DNA from: Polyangiaceae bacterium
GTDB lineage: Bacteria > Myxococcota_A > Polyangia > Polyangiales > Polyangiaceae
Length of the DNA stretch: 61,530 bases
Direction of reading: 5' to 3'
NCBI GenBank assembly: GCA_022842465.1
Contig: JALHPN010000025.1
Span: 1 to 61,530, forward strand
Below are positions 8,205 to 17,267 of this stretch, piece after piece (the first letter of the stretch is position 1; each line of letters begins with the position of its first letter). A program made the position numbers and the translations under genes. The notes beneath the pieces are model-generated. The model saw nothing but the letters and a program-made list of their open reading frames with translations. It was not told the origin of the DNA and did no database searches.

Positions 8205-9155
8205 GTGCGTAAGCGTCCGCTCGGCAGAACGGGGCTCGTCGTCTCGGAGCTCGGCATCGGCACGTGGGGCCTCGGCGGAGACGCCTACGGCGCCGTCGAG
8301 GAGGCCGAGGCCGAGAAGGTCCTCCGTCGCGCGATCGAGATGGGCTTCTCCGTGATCGACACCGCCGATGGCTACGGCGCAGGTCGCATGGAGCGCCTCT
8401 GCGGGAGGCTCCTCGCCGACCATCCCGACCTCTGCATCGTCACGAAGGTCGGCGTCGACAAGACCGTCGAGCCCGCGCGGAAGTGCTTCGAGCCCGCGTA
8501 CCTCCGTGCCGCCGTCGAGCGCTCCCAGAAGCGGCTCGGCCTCGGCGCGAACGCGATCCCCGTCGTCCTCCTCCACCATCCGACGCCCGACGCGATCTTC
8601 CTCGGCGACGCCGTCACCGCGCTCGAGACCATGAAGAAGGACGGCCTCCTCCGTCACTGGGGGGTCGCCGCCGGCGACGAGGACGTCGCGCGCGCCGCGA
8701 TCGACAAGGGCGCCGCGATCCTCGAGCTCGCCTATAACCTCCTCCACCCGCTCGATCTTCATCGCCTCTCCGGCGACATCATGGTGGCGGGCTGCGGCGT
8801 CCTCGCGCGCAGCGTGCTCGCGTACGGCCTCCTCTCCGGACACTGGGCCCCCGACCGCGAGTTCCCGTCGGGAGACCACCGGAACGATCGCTGGACGAAG
8901 ATGGAGCTCGAGCACCGCCTCGCGCAGCTCGACGCCGTCCGCTACCTCGTGAAAGGGGACGTCCACACGCTCCGCGGCGCGGCCGTGCGCTACGTCCTCG
9001 CCAATCACCTCGTCTCTTCCGCCGTCCTCGGGCCGAAGAGCGTTCAGCAGCTCGAGCAGCTCGTCCGCGAGACGGGCGGGGGGCCGCGCTACCTCCCCGA
9101 CGACGACCTCCGGCAGCTCCCTCGCGCGCTCGACAAGGTGGGGATCGCGTCGTGA
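8205..9155 (+). CDS. Aldo/keto reductase
   Basis: A 316-residue NADPH-type aldo/keto reductase. The N-terminus VRKRPLGRTGLVVSELGIGT is the usual AKR opening. Catalytic residues are visible as the Asp and Tyr of SVIDTADGYGAG, the Lys of CIVTKVGVD and the His of LLHHPTPD. The SGDIMVAGCGVLARS segment and the late cofactor region GPKSVQQLEQL also fit. The GTG start is the first that gives the intact family N-terminus. The stop overlaps the next start by 4 nt (GTGA), so it leads a three-gene operon. Substrate unknown; the partners suggest small-molecule oxidation and dephosphorylation. Confidence 0.9.
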   Translation: MRKRPLGRTGLVVSELGIGTWGLGGDAYGAVEEAEAEKVLRRAIEMGFSVIDTADGYGAGRMERLCGRLLADHPDLCIVTKVGVDKTVEPARKCFEPAYLRAAVERSQKRLGLGANAIPVVLLHHPTPDAIFLGDAVTALETMKKDGLLRHWGVAAGDEDVARAAIDKGAAILELAYNLLHPLDLHRLSGDIMVAGCGVLARSVLAYGLLSGHWAPDREFPSGDHRNDRWTKMELEHRLAQLDAVRYLVKGDVHTLRGAAVRYVLANHLVSSAVLGPKSVQQLEQLVRETGGGPRYLPDDDLRQLPRALDKVGIAS

Positions 9156-9976
9156 GCGAGCGCGCGGACGTCCTCGCGCTGCTCCTCGACGCCGCGCGTG
9201 AAGCCGCCGAGGTCGTCATGCGCGTGTACGCCGAGGCGGACGTCGGCGCCGAGCTGAAGGGACCGAACGACCCGGTCACGCGCGCCGACCGGGAGGCGAA
9301 CGCCCTCCTCGTCTCGCGCCTCGCCCGAGCCCTTCCCGGCGTCCCGATCGTGGCGGAGGAGAGCGACCCGGAGGCGTTCTTCGGCTTCGAGACGGCCGAT
9401 CGCGCGCTGTTCGTGGATCCGGTCGACGGCACGCGCGAGTTCATCGCGAAAAATGGCGAGTTCGCGGTGATGATCGGCTGGGCGGAGAAGGGCGTGGCCA
9501 CCTGCGGGGTCGTCCTCTGCCCTGCCCTCGGCGCGACCTACGGCGGCGTCGTCGGCGAGGGCGCCTTCGTGATCGACCACGCCTCTCCGTCGCGTGTCCC
9601 GCTCCACGTCGGCGGCACGATTTCCCTCGCAGAGGCCTCCTGCGCCGTCTCGCGGTTCCACAGGAGCAAGACGGTCGACGCCAAGCTCTCGGCGCTCGGC
9701 GTCCGCACCCTCGTCCCGTGCGGCAGCGCCGGCGTGAAGGGCGTGCGCGTCGCGTCGGGCGCGCTGGACGTCTACGCCCATCCCTCCTCCGGCGCGGTGA
9801 AGCTCTGGGACGCGTGCGCTCCCGACGCGATCGTGCGCGCGGCCGGAGGCGTCTTCACCGACGCGACGGGTCGGCCTTTCGACTACCGCGGCCCGGTCGC
9901 GCAAGGCCTCGGCATGCTCGCGGCGAACCCCGTCCTCCATGCCGAGGCGCTCCGACGCTTCGCGGGTGCCACGTGA
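9152..9976 (+). CDS. Inositol monophosphatase-family phosphatase, CysQ-like
   Basis: A 274-residue Mg-dependent phosphatase of the IMPase/CysQ superfamily. Metal-binding motifs are VAEESDPEA (Glu pair), DPVDGTREF (the D-P-x-D-G-T signature) and the late KLWDACAPDAI. CysQ members hydrolyse 3'-phosphoadenosine 5'-phosphate or PAPS and so affect sulfur assimilation; other members act on inositol phosphates. The DPVDGTREF form with a following acidic/aromatic pattern fits CysQ better, but substrate cannot be settled from motifs. It sits 8 kb from a sulfate-assimilation island. It is coupled by 4-nt overlaps to the aldo/keto reductase before it and the FAD oxidoreductase after it. Confidence 0.85.
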   Translation: MSERADVLALLLDAAREAAEVVMRVYAEADVGAELKGPNDPVTRADREANALLVSRLARALPGVPIVAEESDPEAFFGFETADRALFVDPVDGTREFIAKNGEFAVMIGWAEKGVATCGVVLCPALGATYGGVVGEGAFVIDHASPSRVPLHVGGTISLAEASCAVSRFHRSKTVDAKLSALGVRTLVPCGSAGVKGVRVASGALDVYAHPSSGAVKLWDACAPDAIVRAAGGVFTDATGRPFDYRGPVAQGLGMLAANPVLHAEALRRFAGAT

Positions 9977-11175
9977 GGGATCACGCAGACGTCGTCGTCG
10001 TCGGCGCGGGCATCATGGGCCTGTCGATCGCCTATCACCTCGCGCGCCTCGGCGTGACGAACGTGACGGTGCTCGACAAGGGCTACCTCTGCGGCGGTGC
10101 GAGCGGCCGGAACGGCGGCGGGATCCGCGCACAGTGGGCGAGCGAGGCCAACATCCGCCTGATGCAGGAGAGCATCCGGCTCTGCCAGGACTTCGCGAGC
10201 GAGTTCAAGATCAACGTCTGGCTCCGTCAGGGCGGCTATCTCTTCCTCGCGCGGAGCGAGGAGCGACGGCGTGCGCTCGAGGCGAGCAGCGAGCTCCAGC
10301 GCGAATGCGGGCTCGCGACGCGCATGCTCACGCCGCGCGAGGCGCAGAAGATCGTCCCCGAGCTGTCCTTGGACGGCATCGTCGCCGCGACCTTCAACCC
10401 GGACGACGGCGTCGTCTTCCCGTGGCCGTTCGTGTGGGGCTTCGCGCAGGCCGCGCGGAAGCTCGGCGTCGAGATCGCGACGTTCGCCGAGGTCCGTGGG
10501 ATCGCCGCGAAGAACGGGCGCATCGAAGGCGTCCGGGTGCGCAAGGTGCTCCCGGGCACGCGGGGCGAAGGGGCGGGCGAAGGGCCGACCCACACGATCC
10601 GCACGCGGAAGGTCGTCAACGCGGCGGGCGCGTGGTCTCCCGAGGTAGCTCGCATGCTGGGCGTCGAGCTGCCGAACAAGCCCCATCGCCACGAGATCTG
10701 CTCCACCGAGCCGCTCAAGCCCTGGCTGAAACCCCTCGTCGCCGATCTCGAGAACGGCCTCTACTTCAGCCAGTCGACGCGCGGCGAGATCGTCGGCGGC
10801 ATCGGGCAGGAGCGCGTCCCGGAGGGCCTCGACCAGAACAGCTCCTTCTCGTTCCTCGGCCTCTACGCGCGGGCGCTGGTCCGGACCTGCCCCATCCTCG
10901 GCAAGGTCAAGGTGCTCCGCCAGTGGTCGGGCTGCTACGACATCACGCCGGACGCGAACCCGATCGTCGGCGGCGTCGACGAGGTGGAGCATTTCTACCA
11001 GGCGTCCGGCTTCATGGGTCATGGCTTCATGATGGCGCCCGTGATGGGCAAGCTCATCGCCGAGCACATCGCCGCGTTCGAGAAGCACAGAGCCCACCTC
11101 CCGATGTTCGACCGCTGGAACCTCCGCCGCTTCAAGGAAGGGAAGCTCCTCAGCGAGTCGATGATCATCGGGTGA
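9973..11175 (+). CDS. FAD-dependent oxidoreductase, DAO/sarcosine-oxidase family
   Basis: A 400-residue flavoprotein of the D-amino-acid oxidase superfamily. The dinucleotide-binding motif VVVVGAGIMGLSIAYHLA is at residues 6-23, followed by the conserved GASGRNGGGIRAQW that contacts FAD. The C-terminal FAD-binding segment is YQASGFMGHGFMMAPVMGK. Family members oxidise secondary or primary amines such as sarcosine, glycine or proline derivatives with O2 or a quinone. No signal peptide is seen, so it is probably cytoplasmic. The GTG start overlaps the phosphatase stop by 4 nt. Substrate unknown. Confidence 0.9.
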   Translation: MRDHADVVVVGAGIMGLSIAYHLARLGVTNVTVLDKGYLCGGASGRNGGGIRAQWASEANIRLMQESIRLCQDFASEFKINVWLRQGGYLFLARSEERRRALEASSELQRECGLATRMLTPREAQKIVPELSLDGIVAATFNPDDGVVFPWPFVWGFAQAARKLGVEIATFAEVRGIAAKNGRIEGVRVRKVLPGTRGEGAGEGPTHTIRTRKVVNAAGAWSPEVARMLGVELPNKPHRHEICSTEPLKPWLKPLVADLENGLYFSQSTRGEIVGGIGQERVPEGLDQNSSFSFLGLYARALVRTCPILGKVKVLRQWSGCYDITPDANPIVGGVDEVEHFYQASGFMGHGFMMAPVMGKLIAEHIAAFEKHRAHLPMFDRWNLRRFKEGKLLSESMIIG

Positions 11176-11185
11176 CCGACCCTGT

Positions 11186-11527
11186 TCAAGCTCGCCGCTT
11201 CACGAAGGTCGCCTCGCCGTTCCAGCGCACCGTCCAGGGCGCCGTCGTGTAGCTCCACCGGACGTGCATCCGCCGGGGCCCATCGAGGCCGAAGAAGGCG
11301 ATGCTCCCTGGCGACGCGGCGTCGATGGTGGCAGCGTCGGAAACGCGCGACGCCAGGTCGAAGCGATCCGTCGTCACGAACTCCGAGGTTCGAGCTCCGT
11401 GCGTGATCACGAAGAGGAGGTAGGCGGGCTCGCGACCGATCACGAGGACCTCGCCCGTCCCCGCGACGTAATTGCCGACGAGGTCGTCGACTGCCAGCGT
11501 GCCCGTCCGACCGGCGCCCTCCACCAT
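11186..11527 (-). CDS. Small protein of unknown function
   Basis: A 113-residue protein starting MVEGAGRTGTLAVDDLVGNY. The ATG at 11527 is chosen because an excellent ribosome site (AGGAGGGAG, 11530-11538) lies just upstream. A longer frame from a TTG at 11647 has AT-rich, atypical codons and no ribosome site. The protein is predicted mostly beta (EVLVIGREPAYLLFVITHG; VRWSYTTAPWTVRWNGEA), with no cysteines and no signal peptide. It ends 10 bp from the convergent FAD oxidoreductase. Not recognised. Confidence 0.6.
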   Translation of the reverse strand: MVEGAGRTGTLAVDDLVGNYVAGTGEVLVIGREPAYLLFVITHGARTSEFVTTDRFDLASRVSDAATIDAASPGSIAFFGLDGPRRMHVRWSYTTAPWTVRWNGEATFVKRRA

Positions 11528-11722
11528 CGCTCCCTCCTGCTCCTCCACGGGCTCGTCGGGAGCTCCGACCGACGGCGCATGCGTGGTGATGTAAGCACGA
11601 GTAAGACCATCTCGCACACGATGCCCAAGTCCATGAATTTGCAACACTCACGGGACAGCGGCCGGGCGAACCGCAGGCCGACCGCTTGGATCCCGCGTCC
11701 CCCGAGCAGGTGAGAACCGTCG

Positions 11723-11752
11723 TTGACACCCCCGCGCCGACAGCGCTACCGT
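11723..11752 (+). promoter_or_regulatory. Candidate sigma70-type promoter
   Basis: A perfect -35 TTGACA (11723-11728) is followed after 18 bp by TACCGT (11747-11752) as a -10, placing transcription start near 11759, about 43 bp before the ATG at 11802. Position and the perfect -35 support it; the -10 is only moderate. Confidence 0.5.
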
Positions 11753-11801
11753 CGCACCTCGAAAACACGGGATTTTCCCCGCTGGGAGGGAGTTGTCACG
11801 C

Positions 11802-13502
11802 ATGAGGAAGACCGCCTGTCTCGTGAGCATGGTCAGCCACCTTCGGCTCGGCCTCGGGATGTTCACCCTCGTGGCGGCGTCGACGTCTCTCGCGGCGTGC
11901 GCCGACGAAAACGATCCCGCCACGTGGGCCAAGCGGCTCGACGAGCCGGCGCAGCGCGTGGAGGCGATCAAGCGCCTCGACGGCATGTTCAACCAGGCGA
12001 TGGGCAGCGCGAGCACGAGCGACAAGCGCGAGGACCCCGCCGTCAAGAAGGTGCTCGACGCGGCCGTCGAGCCCCTGGCGAAGACGTACACGACCGCGCA
12101 GCTCGACGACAAGACGCGGAAGGAGCTCATCAAGTCGCTCGCCGACATGGGCGACCCCCGCGCAGCTCCGGCGTTCGCGAAGGCCTTCAAGGACTACGAG
12201 CCGGGCAAGAACGACGAGGACGTGAAGTTCGCCTCGCAGGGCACGACGCGCCTCGCGAAGGACAGCAAGCTCACCGACCAGAACCTCGTCGATGCGCTCT
12301 GGGACTGCTTCGCGAAGTTCCAGCCGTCGAAGGCCAAGTCGATCAACCTCGTCAAGGACCTCCAGACGGCCGTGAAGACGGTGAAGCACCCGTCGTACGG
12401 TCCGAAGGCGGTCGCGCTCCTCTCGCGCCCGATCTCGAATCCGGAGAGCCCCGAGGTCGGGATGGACGAGCTGCAGTTCTGGCAGCTCACCGCCGCGCAG
12501 ATCGTCGGCGACCTCAAGTTCACCGGCGCGGTGAAGCCCCTCGTCACCGTCCTCATGACGCCGACGAAGAAGGCGCTCACCTTCCCCGTCCGCCTCGCGC
12601 TCCACAAGATGTACGTCGAGGCGACGCCGGAGCTCGTCAAGGCGCTCAAGGGAGAAGGCGACTACCAGAAGCTCGCCGAGACGTACCCCGAGAAGGCCTA
12701 CCTCCCCCTCATCGCCGAGCCGCTCGCGTACATCTCCCGCCCCGCGGGTCGTGACGCGATCCTCGAAGCGCTCGCCTCCGCGACGACGGATCAGAACCGC
12801 ACGCTCCTCGCGAGCTACCTGACGTACTTCCCCACGGAGCCGAAGCTCATCAAGGCGTACACCGACGCGTACGCGAAGATCTCGCCGAGCTCGGCGATCG
12901 CGCTCCTCGGCGGCCGCAACGGGCACGCGGTCCTCGCCGGCAACGCGTCCGGCTTCTTCGATCCAAGCCTCACGGACTGGATCCTGAAGGAGATCGCCTC
13001 CGCCAAGGGCGACGCCGCCGACTCCATGCCCCCCGAGGGCCTCCCCGCCGCGACGAAGATCATGACCTTCGAGCAGGCGAAGGCCGTCGGCGACGCGGTC
13101 GCGAAGATCCCCGGCCAGGCGATCGAGAAGGACGTCTACAAGGCCGCCTTCACCGTGACCGAGAAGTGCAAGAAGGACGTCGGCTGCTACTTCGGCGTGC
13201 TCGACACGCCGGTCCCGAGCTCGCCCCCGGCCGCCAAGTTCGGTCACATCAAGGCGGTCTACATGATCGTCGAGAACGCGGGCGCGGACACGAAGGCGAA
13301 GCTCGGCGAGCGCATCGAACGCATCAAGGACGGCAGCGTCCGGCTCGCGCTCCTCGAGGCCTACGACCACCTCTCGCCGCAAGGCGATGCGGCCTTCGCG
13401 GACAAGCTCGAGAAGATGGTCGAGACGGATCGCGGCGCGGGCATCGCGGGGGCCGACGAGATGTACCGTTTCGCGCTGAAGCTGCGGTCGCGCGTGCCGT
13501 GA
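11802..13502 (+). CDS. HEAT-repeat-like lipoprotein
   Basis: A 566-residue predicted lipoprotein. The ATG at 11802 has a ribosome site GGGAGGGAG at 11784-11792; a TTG at 11793 would sit directly on it. The signal sequence runs to lipobox LAA-C. The rest is a long alpha-helical protein with HEAT/armadillo-like helical pairs, for example AQRVEAIKRLDGMFNQ, TRKELIKSLADMGDPRAAPA and AQIVGDLKFTGAVKPLVTVL. Such scaffolds usually bind proteins. Its stop overlaps the next start by 4 nt, tying it to the FHA-GAF sigma54 activator. It may act as an envelope sensor or structural partner (inferred). Function unknown. Confidence 0.75.
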   Translation: MRKTACLVSMVSHLRLGLGMFTLVAASTSLAACADENDPATWAKRLDEPAQRVEAIKRLDGMFNQAMGSASTSDKREDPAVKKVLDAAVEPLAKTYTTAQLDDKTRKELIKSLADMGDPRAAPAFAKAFKDYEPGKNDEDVKFASQGTTRLAKDSKLTDQNLVDALWDCFAKFQPSKAKSINLVKDLQTAVKTVKHPSYGPKAVALLSRPISNPESPEVGMDELQFWQLTAAQIVGDLKFTGAVKPLVTVLMTPTKKALTFPVRLALHKMYVEATPELVKALKGEGDYQKLAETYPEKAYLPLIAEPLAYISRPAGRDAILEALASATTDQNRTLLASYLTYFPTEPKLIKAYTDAYAKISPSSAIALLGGRNGHAVLAGNASGFFDPSLTDWILKEIASAKGDAADSMPPEGLPAATKIMTFEQAKAVGDAVAKIPGQAIEKDVYKAAFTVTEKCKKDVGCYFGVLDTPVPSSPPAAKFGHIKAVYMIVENAGADTKAKLGERIERIKDGSVRLALLEAYDHLSPQGDAAFADKLEKMVETDRGAGIAGADEMYRFALKLRSRVP

Positions 13503-15469
13503 TCGTCCTCGAGGTCACACGCGGCGAACGCCTCGGCGAGAAGCTCGAGCCCGCGAGCGACGTGGTCCGCATCGGGCGCGCAGAGGGCAACGACCTCGTC
13601 GTGCCCGACACGCACGTGTCGAGCGAGCACGCGAAGATCGTGTACGCGGGCGACCGCTACGTCCTCGTCGACCAGCGCTCGACGAACGGCACCGCGATCC
13701 TCCGCGGCACGGAGCGCGTGACCCTCGACGACGCCAACGGCCGCGAGGCGGGCCTCGAGAACGGCGACGTCATCGAGCTCGGGTCGCAGGATCGCATCGT
13801 CCACCTCGCGGTCACGATCAAGGACGACGCGGACGACGCGCGCGTCTTCGCGGTGAAGAAGATCGCCGAGCTCGTCCCGCAAGCGACGATCGTCGAGAAG
13901 GACGCGAACCGGCTCCGAGCGCTCTACGAGGCGCAGAAGCGCGTCGGCGCCGCGCAGGACCTGAGCGAGGTGCTCGTCGCGGTGTGCGAGTCGAGCTTCG
14001 ACCTCGTCCCACACGCGACGCACGTGACCATCGTGCTCCGCGACGACGACGACGAGGCCGGGCGACCGTCCGGCACGTCCGCCGCGGCGGGCTACGTCCC
14101 GGTGCTCACCCGCGTGCGCGGACAGGAGGCGCCGTCCTCGTCGCCGATCCCGATCACCCGCAGCGTCTTCCGCAAGGTCGTCAGCGAGCGCGCCGCCGTC
14201 GTCGCGGCCGACGCGCAGACGGAGGTCGGCCGCAGCGAGTCCTTGATGGGGGCGCAAATCCGCTCGACGCTCGGCATCCCGCTCTGGAAGGGCGAGGAGA
14301 TCCTCGGCGTCATCCAGGTCGACAACCGGGCGTCACACCCCCCGGGCGGCGTGCTCACGAGCGGCGACCTCGAGATCATGGCCGTCCTCGCGCACAACGC
14401 GTCGCTCGCGGTCGCGAACGCGCGCCTCGTGAAGCGCCTCCGCGCGGCCGAGGACCGCCTCAAGAAGGAGAACGCGTTCCTGAAGGGCCGCGAGCAGGAG
14501 CGGCGCGCGGGCGGCCGTGGCGCGACGCAGCCCGAGATCATCGGCGCGAGCAACCCGATGAAGCACCTCCTCGGGCAGCTCGAGAAGGTCGTCAACACGC
14601 GTGTCACCGTCCTCATCGAGGGCGAGACCGGCGTCGGCAAGGAGCTCGTCGCCGCGAGCGTGCACTACCGCTCGAACCGGAAGGACCGCCTCTTCGTCGG
14701 GCAGAACTGCGCGGCGATGCCGGAGACGCTCCTCGAGAGCGAGCTGTTCGGGCACAAGAAGGGCTCCTTCACGGGCGCTCACGAGGACAAGAAGGGGCTC
14801 TTCGAGATCGCGGACGGGGGGACGCTCTTCCTCGACGAGGTCACGGAGATGCCCATCTCGCTCCAGTCGAAGCTCCTGCGGGTCCTGCAGGAGGGCGAGG
14901 TCCGCCCCATCGGCGCGACGCAGGAGAAGAAGGTCAACGTCCGCATCGTCGCCGCGACGAACCGGAACCTCGAGAAGGAGGTCGCCGAGGGGCGCTTCCG
15001 CGAGGACCTCTACTACCGCCTCAAGGTGTTCCCGCTCCGCGTGCCGCCGCTCCGCGAGCGCCGCGAGGACATCCCCCTCATCGCCGAGCACTTCCTCCAC
15101 CGGTTCGCGAACGAGTTCGGAAAGCCGTCCGCAGGCTTCTCGCAGCAGGCGATGGAGCTCCTCCAGGGCTACGACTGGCCGGGCAACGTCCGCGAGCTCC
15201 AGAACGAGATCCAGCGGCTCGTCATCCAGGTCGACCCGGGCGGCTTCGTCACCCCCGACATGCTCTCGCCTCGCGTGCGGCAGGTCGAGGGCATGATCGA
15301 GCGCGTCCGCCCGACGAAGGGCACGCTTAAGGAGATGATGGACCAGGTCGAGCGCTGGCTCCTCATCGAGGCCCTCCGCGAGCACCAGAACAACAAGACG
15401 GCGGCCGCGAAGAACCTCGGGATCACGCGCGAAGGCCTCCACAAGAAGCTCCGCTCCTTCGGGCTCTGA
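13499..15469 (+). CDS. FHA-GAF sigma54-dependent transcriptional activator
   Basis: A 656-residue enhancer-binding protein with two sensory modules. Residues 5-100 are an FHA domain (VRIGRAEGNDLVV, SSEHAKIV, RSTNGTAIL). Residues about 150-310 are a GAF domain (LSEVLVAVCESSFDLV to LEIMAVLAHNASLAVANARL). The sigma54-contact AAA+ domain spans about 345-575: Walker A GETGVGKE at 375, loop GSFTGA at 422 (Ser in place of the usual first Ala), Walker B LFLDEVTEMP. A Fis-type HTH ends the protein (HQNNKTAAAKNLGITREGLH). The GTG start overlaps the lipoprotein stop by 4 nt. FHA suggests phosphothreonine input, and GAF a small ligand. Targets unknown. Confidence 0.95.
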   Translation: MIVLEVTRGERLGEKLEPASDVVRIGRAEGNDLVVPDTHVSSEHAKIVYAGDRYVLVDQRSTNGTAILRGTERVTLDDANGREAGLENGDVIELGSQDRIVHLAVTIKDDADDARVFAVKKIAELVPQATIVEKDANRLRALYEAQKRVGAAQDLSEVLVAVCESSFDLVPHATHVTIVLRDDDDEAGRPSGTSAAAGYVPVLTRVRGQEAPSSSPIPITRSVFRKVVSERAAVVAADAQTEVGRSESLMGAQIRSTLGIPLWKGEEILGVIQVDNRASHPPGGVLTSGDLEIMAVLAHNASLAVANARLVKRLRAAEDRLKKENAFLKGREQERRAGGRGATQPEIIGASNPMKHLLGQLEKVVNTRVTVLIEGETGVGKELVAASVHYRSNRKDRLFVGQNCAAMPETLLESELFGHKKGSFTGAHEDKKGLFEIADGGTLFLDEVTEMPISLQSKLLRVLQEGEVRPIGATQEKKVNVRIVAATNRNLEKEVAEGRFREDLYYRLKVFPLRVPPLRERREDIPLIAEHFLHRFANEFGKPSAGFSQQAMELLQGYDWPGNVRELQNEIQRLVIQVDPGGFVTPDMLSPRVRQVEGMIERVRPTKGTLKEMMDQVERWLLIEALREHQNNKTAAAKNLGITREGLHKKLRSFGL

Positions 15470-15615
15470 ACCGCCGGAGGCTGGATCGCGCGCGTGAGGC
15501 GCCTGGTCCACAGGCGACAGAGGTCGGCGATGACTCACCCCGTATTCTCGGGGGAAATGGCCCTGCAGACACGCGCGCACATGTGGCACATCCGCTGCAG
15601 CTGGATTGTTCCACC

Positions 15616-16722
15616 ATGAAGCTCGATCGCTCCGCCTTCCTCGCGCTCGTCACCGCCATCTCCGCCGCGGCCTGCGCCGCGCCCGCCGACGACGTCGACG
15701 AGACGAGCGGCGCACAGTCGCGAGGTGGCGCTCCCGCCGCGGCGTGCGTGAATCCGCACGTCGACAACGGCGTCTACCCCGCCGCCGAGGCCTGCTACGC
15801 GATCGGCGAGAGCTGGGGCCAGTGCAACGCCTGGGTCTCGCACTTCTACGCCGGCGTCGCCCGCAGCGCGATCGAGGCGACCGGCGGCGGCGCCGACGCC
15901 TACGACGCGGGCTTCCGCGCGCTCGCCTCGACCTGCAAGGGCTCGGACGCGGACGAAGCGCGGCTCACGACCTTCTGCGGCGCGATCGCCGACAAGCAGC
16001 TCACCGCCCGCGACAGGTCGATGAACATCCGGACCCCGGCGTCGTTCGGGTACACGGGCTCGAGCGATCGCAGCGTCCTCCTCGACGCGTGCAAGGATCT
16101 CGTCCGCGGCGTGCGCATCGAGAGCCGTCCGCTCATCCGCCGCTGCATCGACCGGCAGCCGGACTTCCCGGTGTACGCCTGCGTCGAGGGCCTCGGCTTC
16201 GACGACGTCCGCGCCAAGTGCGAGGACACGAACGCCGTCGCCTCGAGCGGTATGTTCTCAGGCTGCAGCACCGACGTCGAGGACGAGTGCCGCAACATCG
16301 ACGGTCTCTTCAAGGCGAAGCCGGCGCTCGACACGAAGTCGTGCATCGTCGAGACGGAGATCATCCTCGCCGAGGGCGGCGCCCCCGCCGATGCGCGTAG
16401 GCTCCAGGAGGCCGCGCGCACGTGCGCGATCGGCACCCTCGCCCGCTCGTGCGAAGCGCCCGAGGCGCGGACGTCGTGCGACGCGCTGGTCGTAGAGCTG
16501 AAGGACGCGGATCCCCAGCTCGGCACGAAGGGTCACCTCAACGCCGGCGGCGCGTTCACGAAGCGCTGCATCAAGACCTTCTCCGGCCTCTCCACGAGCG
16601 GCAGCAACGACGTGTTCAACTGCATCCGCGACGGCGCGAAGGCGGCGAAGGCCGGCACGAAGAAGATGACCGACATCTCTCTCGACGCGTGCGTCGGGAT
16701 GCTCGTCGGGGCGAAGGGCTGA
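15616..16722 (+). CDS. Exported cysteine-rich protein, function unknown
   Basis: A 368-residue exported protein. The ATG of MKLDRSAFLALVTAISAAAC is preferred over an upstream in-frame ATG at 15583, which would bury the signal peptide. The cleavage region (AAA-C) is a weak lipobox, so either secretion or lipidation is possible. The mature part holds over 20 cysteines spaced through a helical-looking scaffold (ACYAIGESWGQC, STCKGS, CIDRQPDFPVYAC, SCDAL), suggesting many disulfides outside the cytoplasm. No enzymatic motif is recognised. It is convergent with folK (7 bp). Function unknown. Confidence 0.7.
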   Translation: MKLDRSAFLALVTAISAAACAAPADDVDETSGAQSRGGAPAAACVNPHVDNGVYPAAEACYAIGESWGQCNAWVSHFYAGVARSAIEATGGGADAYDAGFRALASTCKGSDADEARLTTFCGAIADKQLTARDRSMNIRTPASFGYTGSSDRSVLLDACKDLVRGVRIESRPLIRRCIDRQPDFPVYACVEGLGFDDVRAKCEDTNAVASSGMFSGCSTDVEDECRNIDGLFKAKPALDTKSCIVETEIILAEGGAPADARRLQEAARTCAIGTLARSCEAPEARTSCDALVVELKDADPQLGTKGHLNAGGAFTKRCIKTFSGLSTSGSNDVFNCIRDGAKAAKAGTKKMTDISLDACVGMLVGAKG

Positions 16723-16729
16723 GAGACCG

Positions 16730-17227
16730 TCAGAGCACGAGGTCCGGGCGAACGGTCACGATCTGATCGCCCGGCGCCACGTACCGAGCGCCCGACCGCG
16801 GATCCCGCGCGTCGGGCGCGACGTCGAGGAGGGGCAGGATCGCGAAGGCCCGCGACGCGAGCCCCGGGTGTGGGACGACGAGACGCGGGATGTCGACGGT
16901 CCGGCCCTCGATCCAGAGGACGTCCAGGTCGATCGTGCGGGGCCCCCAACGCACGTCGCGCACGCGACCGAGCGAGCGCTCGACGCCGAGGAGCGCGTTC
17001 ATCAGGGCGAGCGGATCGGCGCCCCACGTCAGCCCGATCGCCGCATTGAGGAAGGGCCCCTGCTCGGGGCCCCCGACCGGCGCCGTCTCGTAGACGCGCG
17101 ACCGGGCCGTGACGTGCGCCGGCGCGAGCTGCCCCACGAGGCGGGTCGCTTCGCGCAACATCGCGAGCCGGTCGCCGAGGTTCCCGCCGAGACCGACGAC
17201 GACGTTCACCCCTCGAGCATGGGTCAC
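16730..17227 (-). CDS. folK: 2-amino-4-hydroxy-6-hydroxymethyldihydropteridine pyrophosphokinase
   Basis: A 165-residue HPPK, which transfers pyrophosphate from ATP to 6-hydroxymethyl-7,8-dihydropterin in folate synthesis. Family landmarks: VVVGLGGNLGDR at the N-terminus, the substrate loop VYETAPVGGPEQGPFLNAAI, and the signature RWGPRTIDLDVLWI containing the metal-binding Asp pair. VPHPGLASRAFAILPLLDVA is the usual closing segment. Length is normal. The start is uncertain: GTG at 17227 is given, GTG at 17209 (MNVVVGLGG) fits the family equally well, and a TTG lies at 17245. It sits 40 bp downstream of the sulfite reductase on the same strand and may be read from that operon. Confidence 0.92.
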   Translation of the reverse strand: MTHARGVNVVVGLGGNLGDRLAMLREATRLVGQLAPAHVTARSRVYETAPVGGPEQGPFLNAAIGLTWGADPLALMNALLGVERSLGRVRDVRWGPRTIDLDVLWIEGRTVDIPRLVVPHPGLASRAFAILPLLDVAPDARDPRSGARYVAPGDQIVTVRPDLVL

Positions 17228-17267
17228 CCGAGGCCGTCGACGCAAGCCCGAGCGTCGCTAACGTGCG

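Noticed and set aside
11528..11647. N-terminal extension of the small leftward gene to a TTG at 11647
   Set aside because: Codons there are AT-rich and unlike the genome, and the strong ribosome site points to the ATG at 11527.
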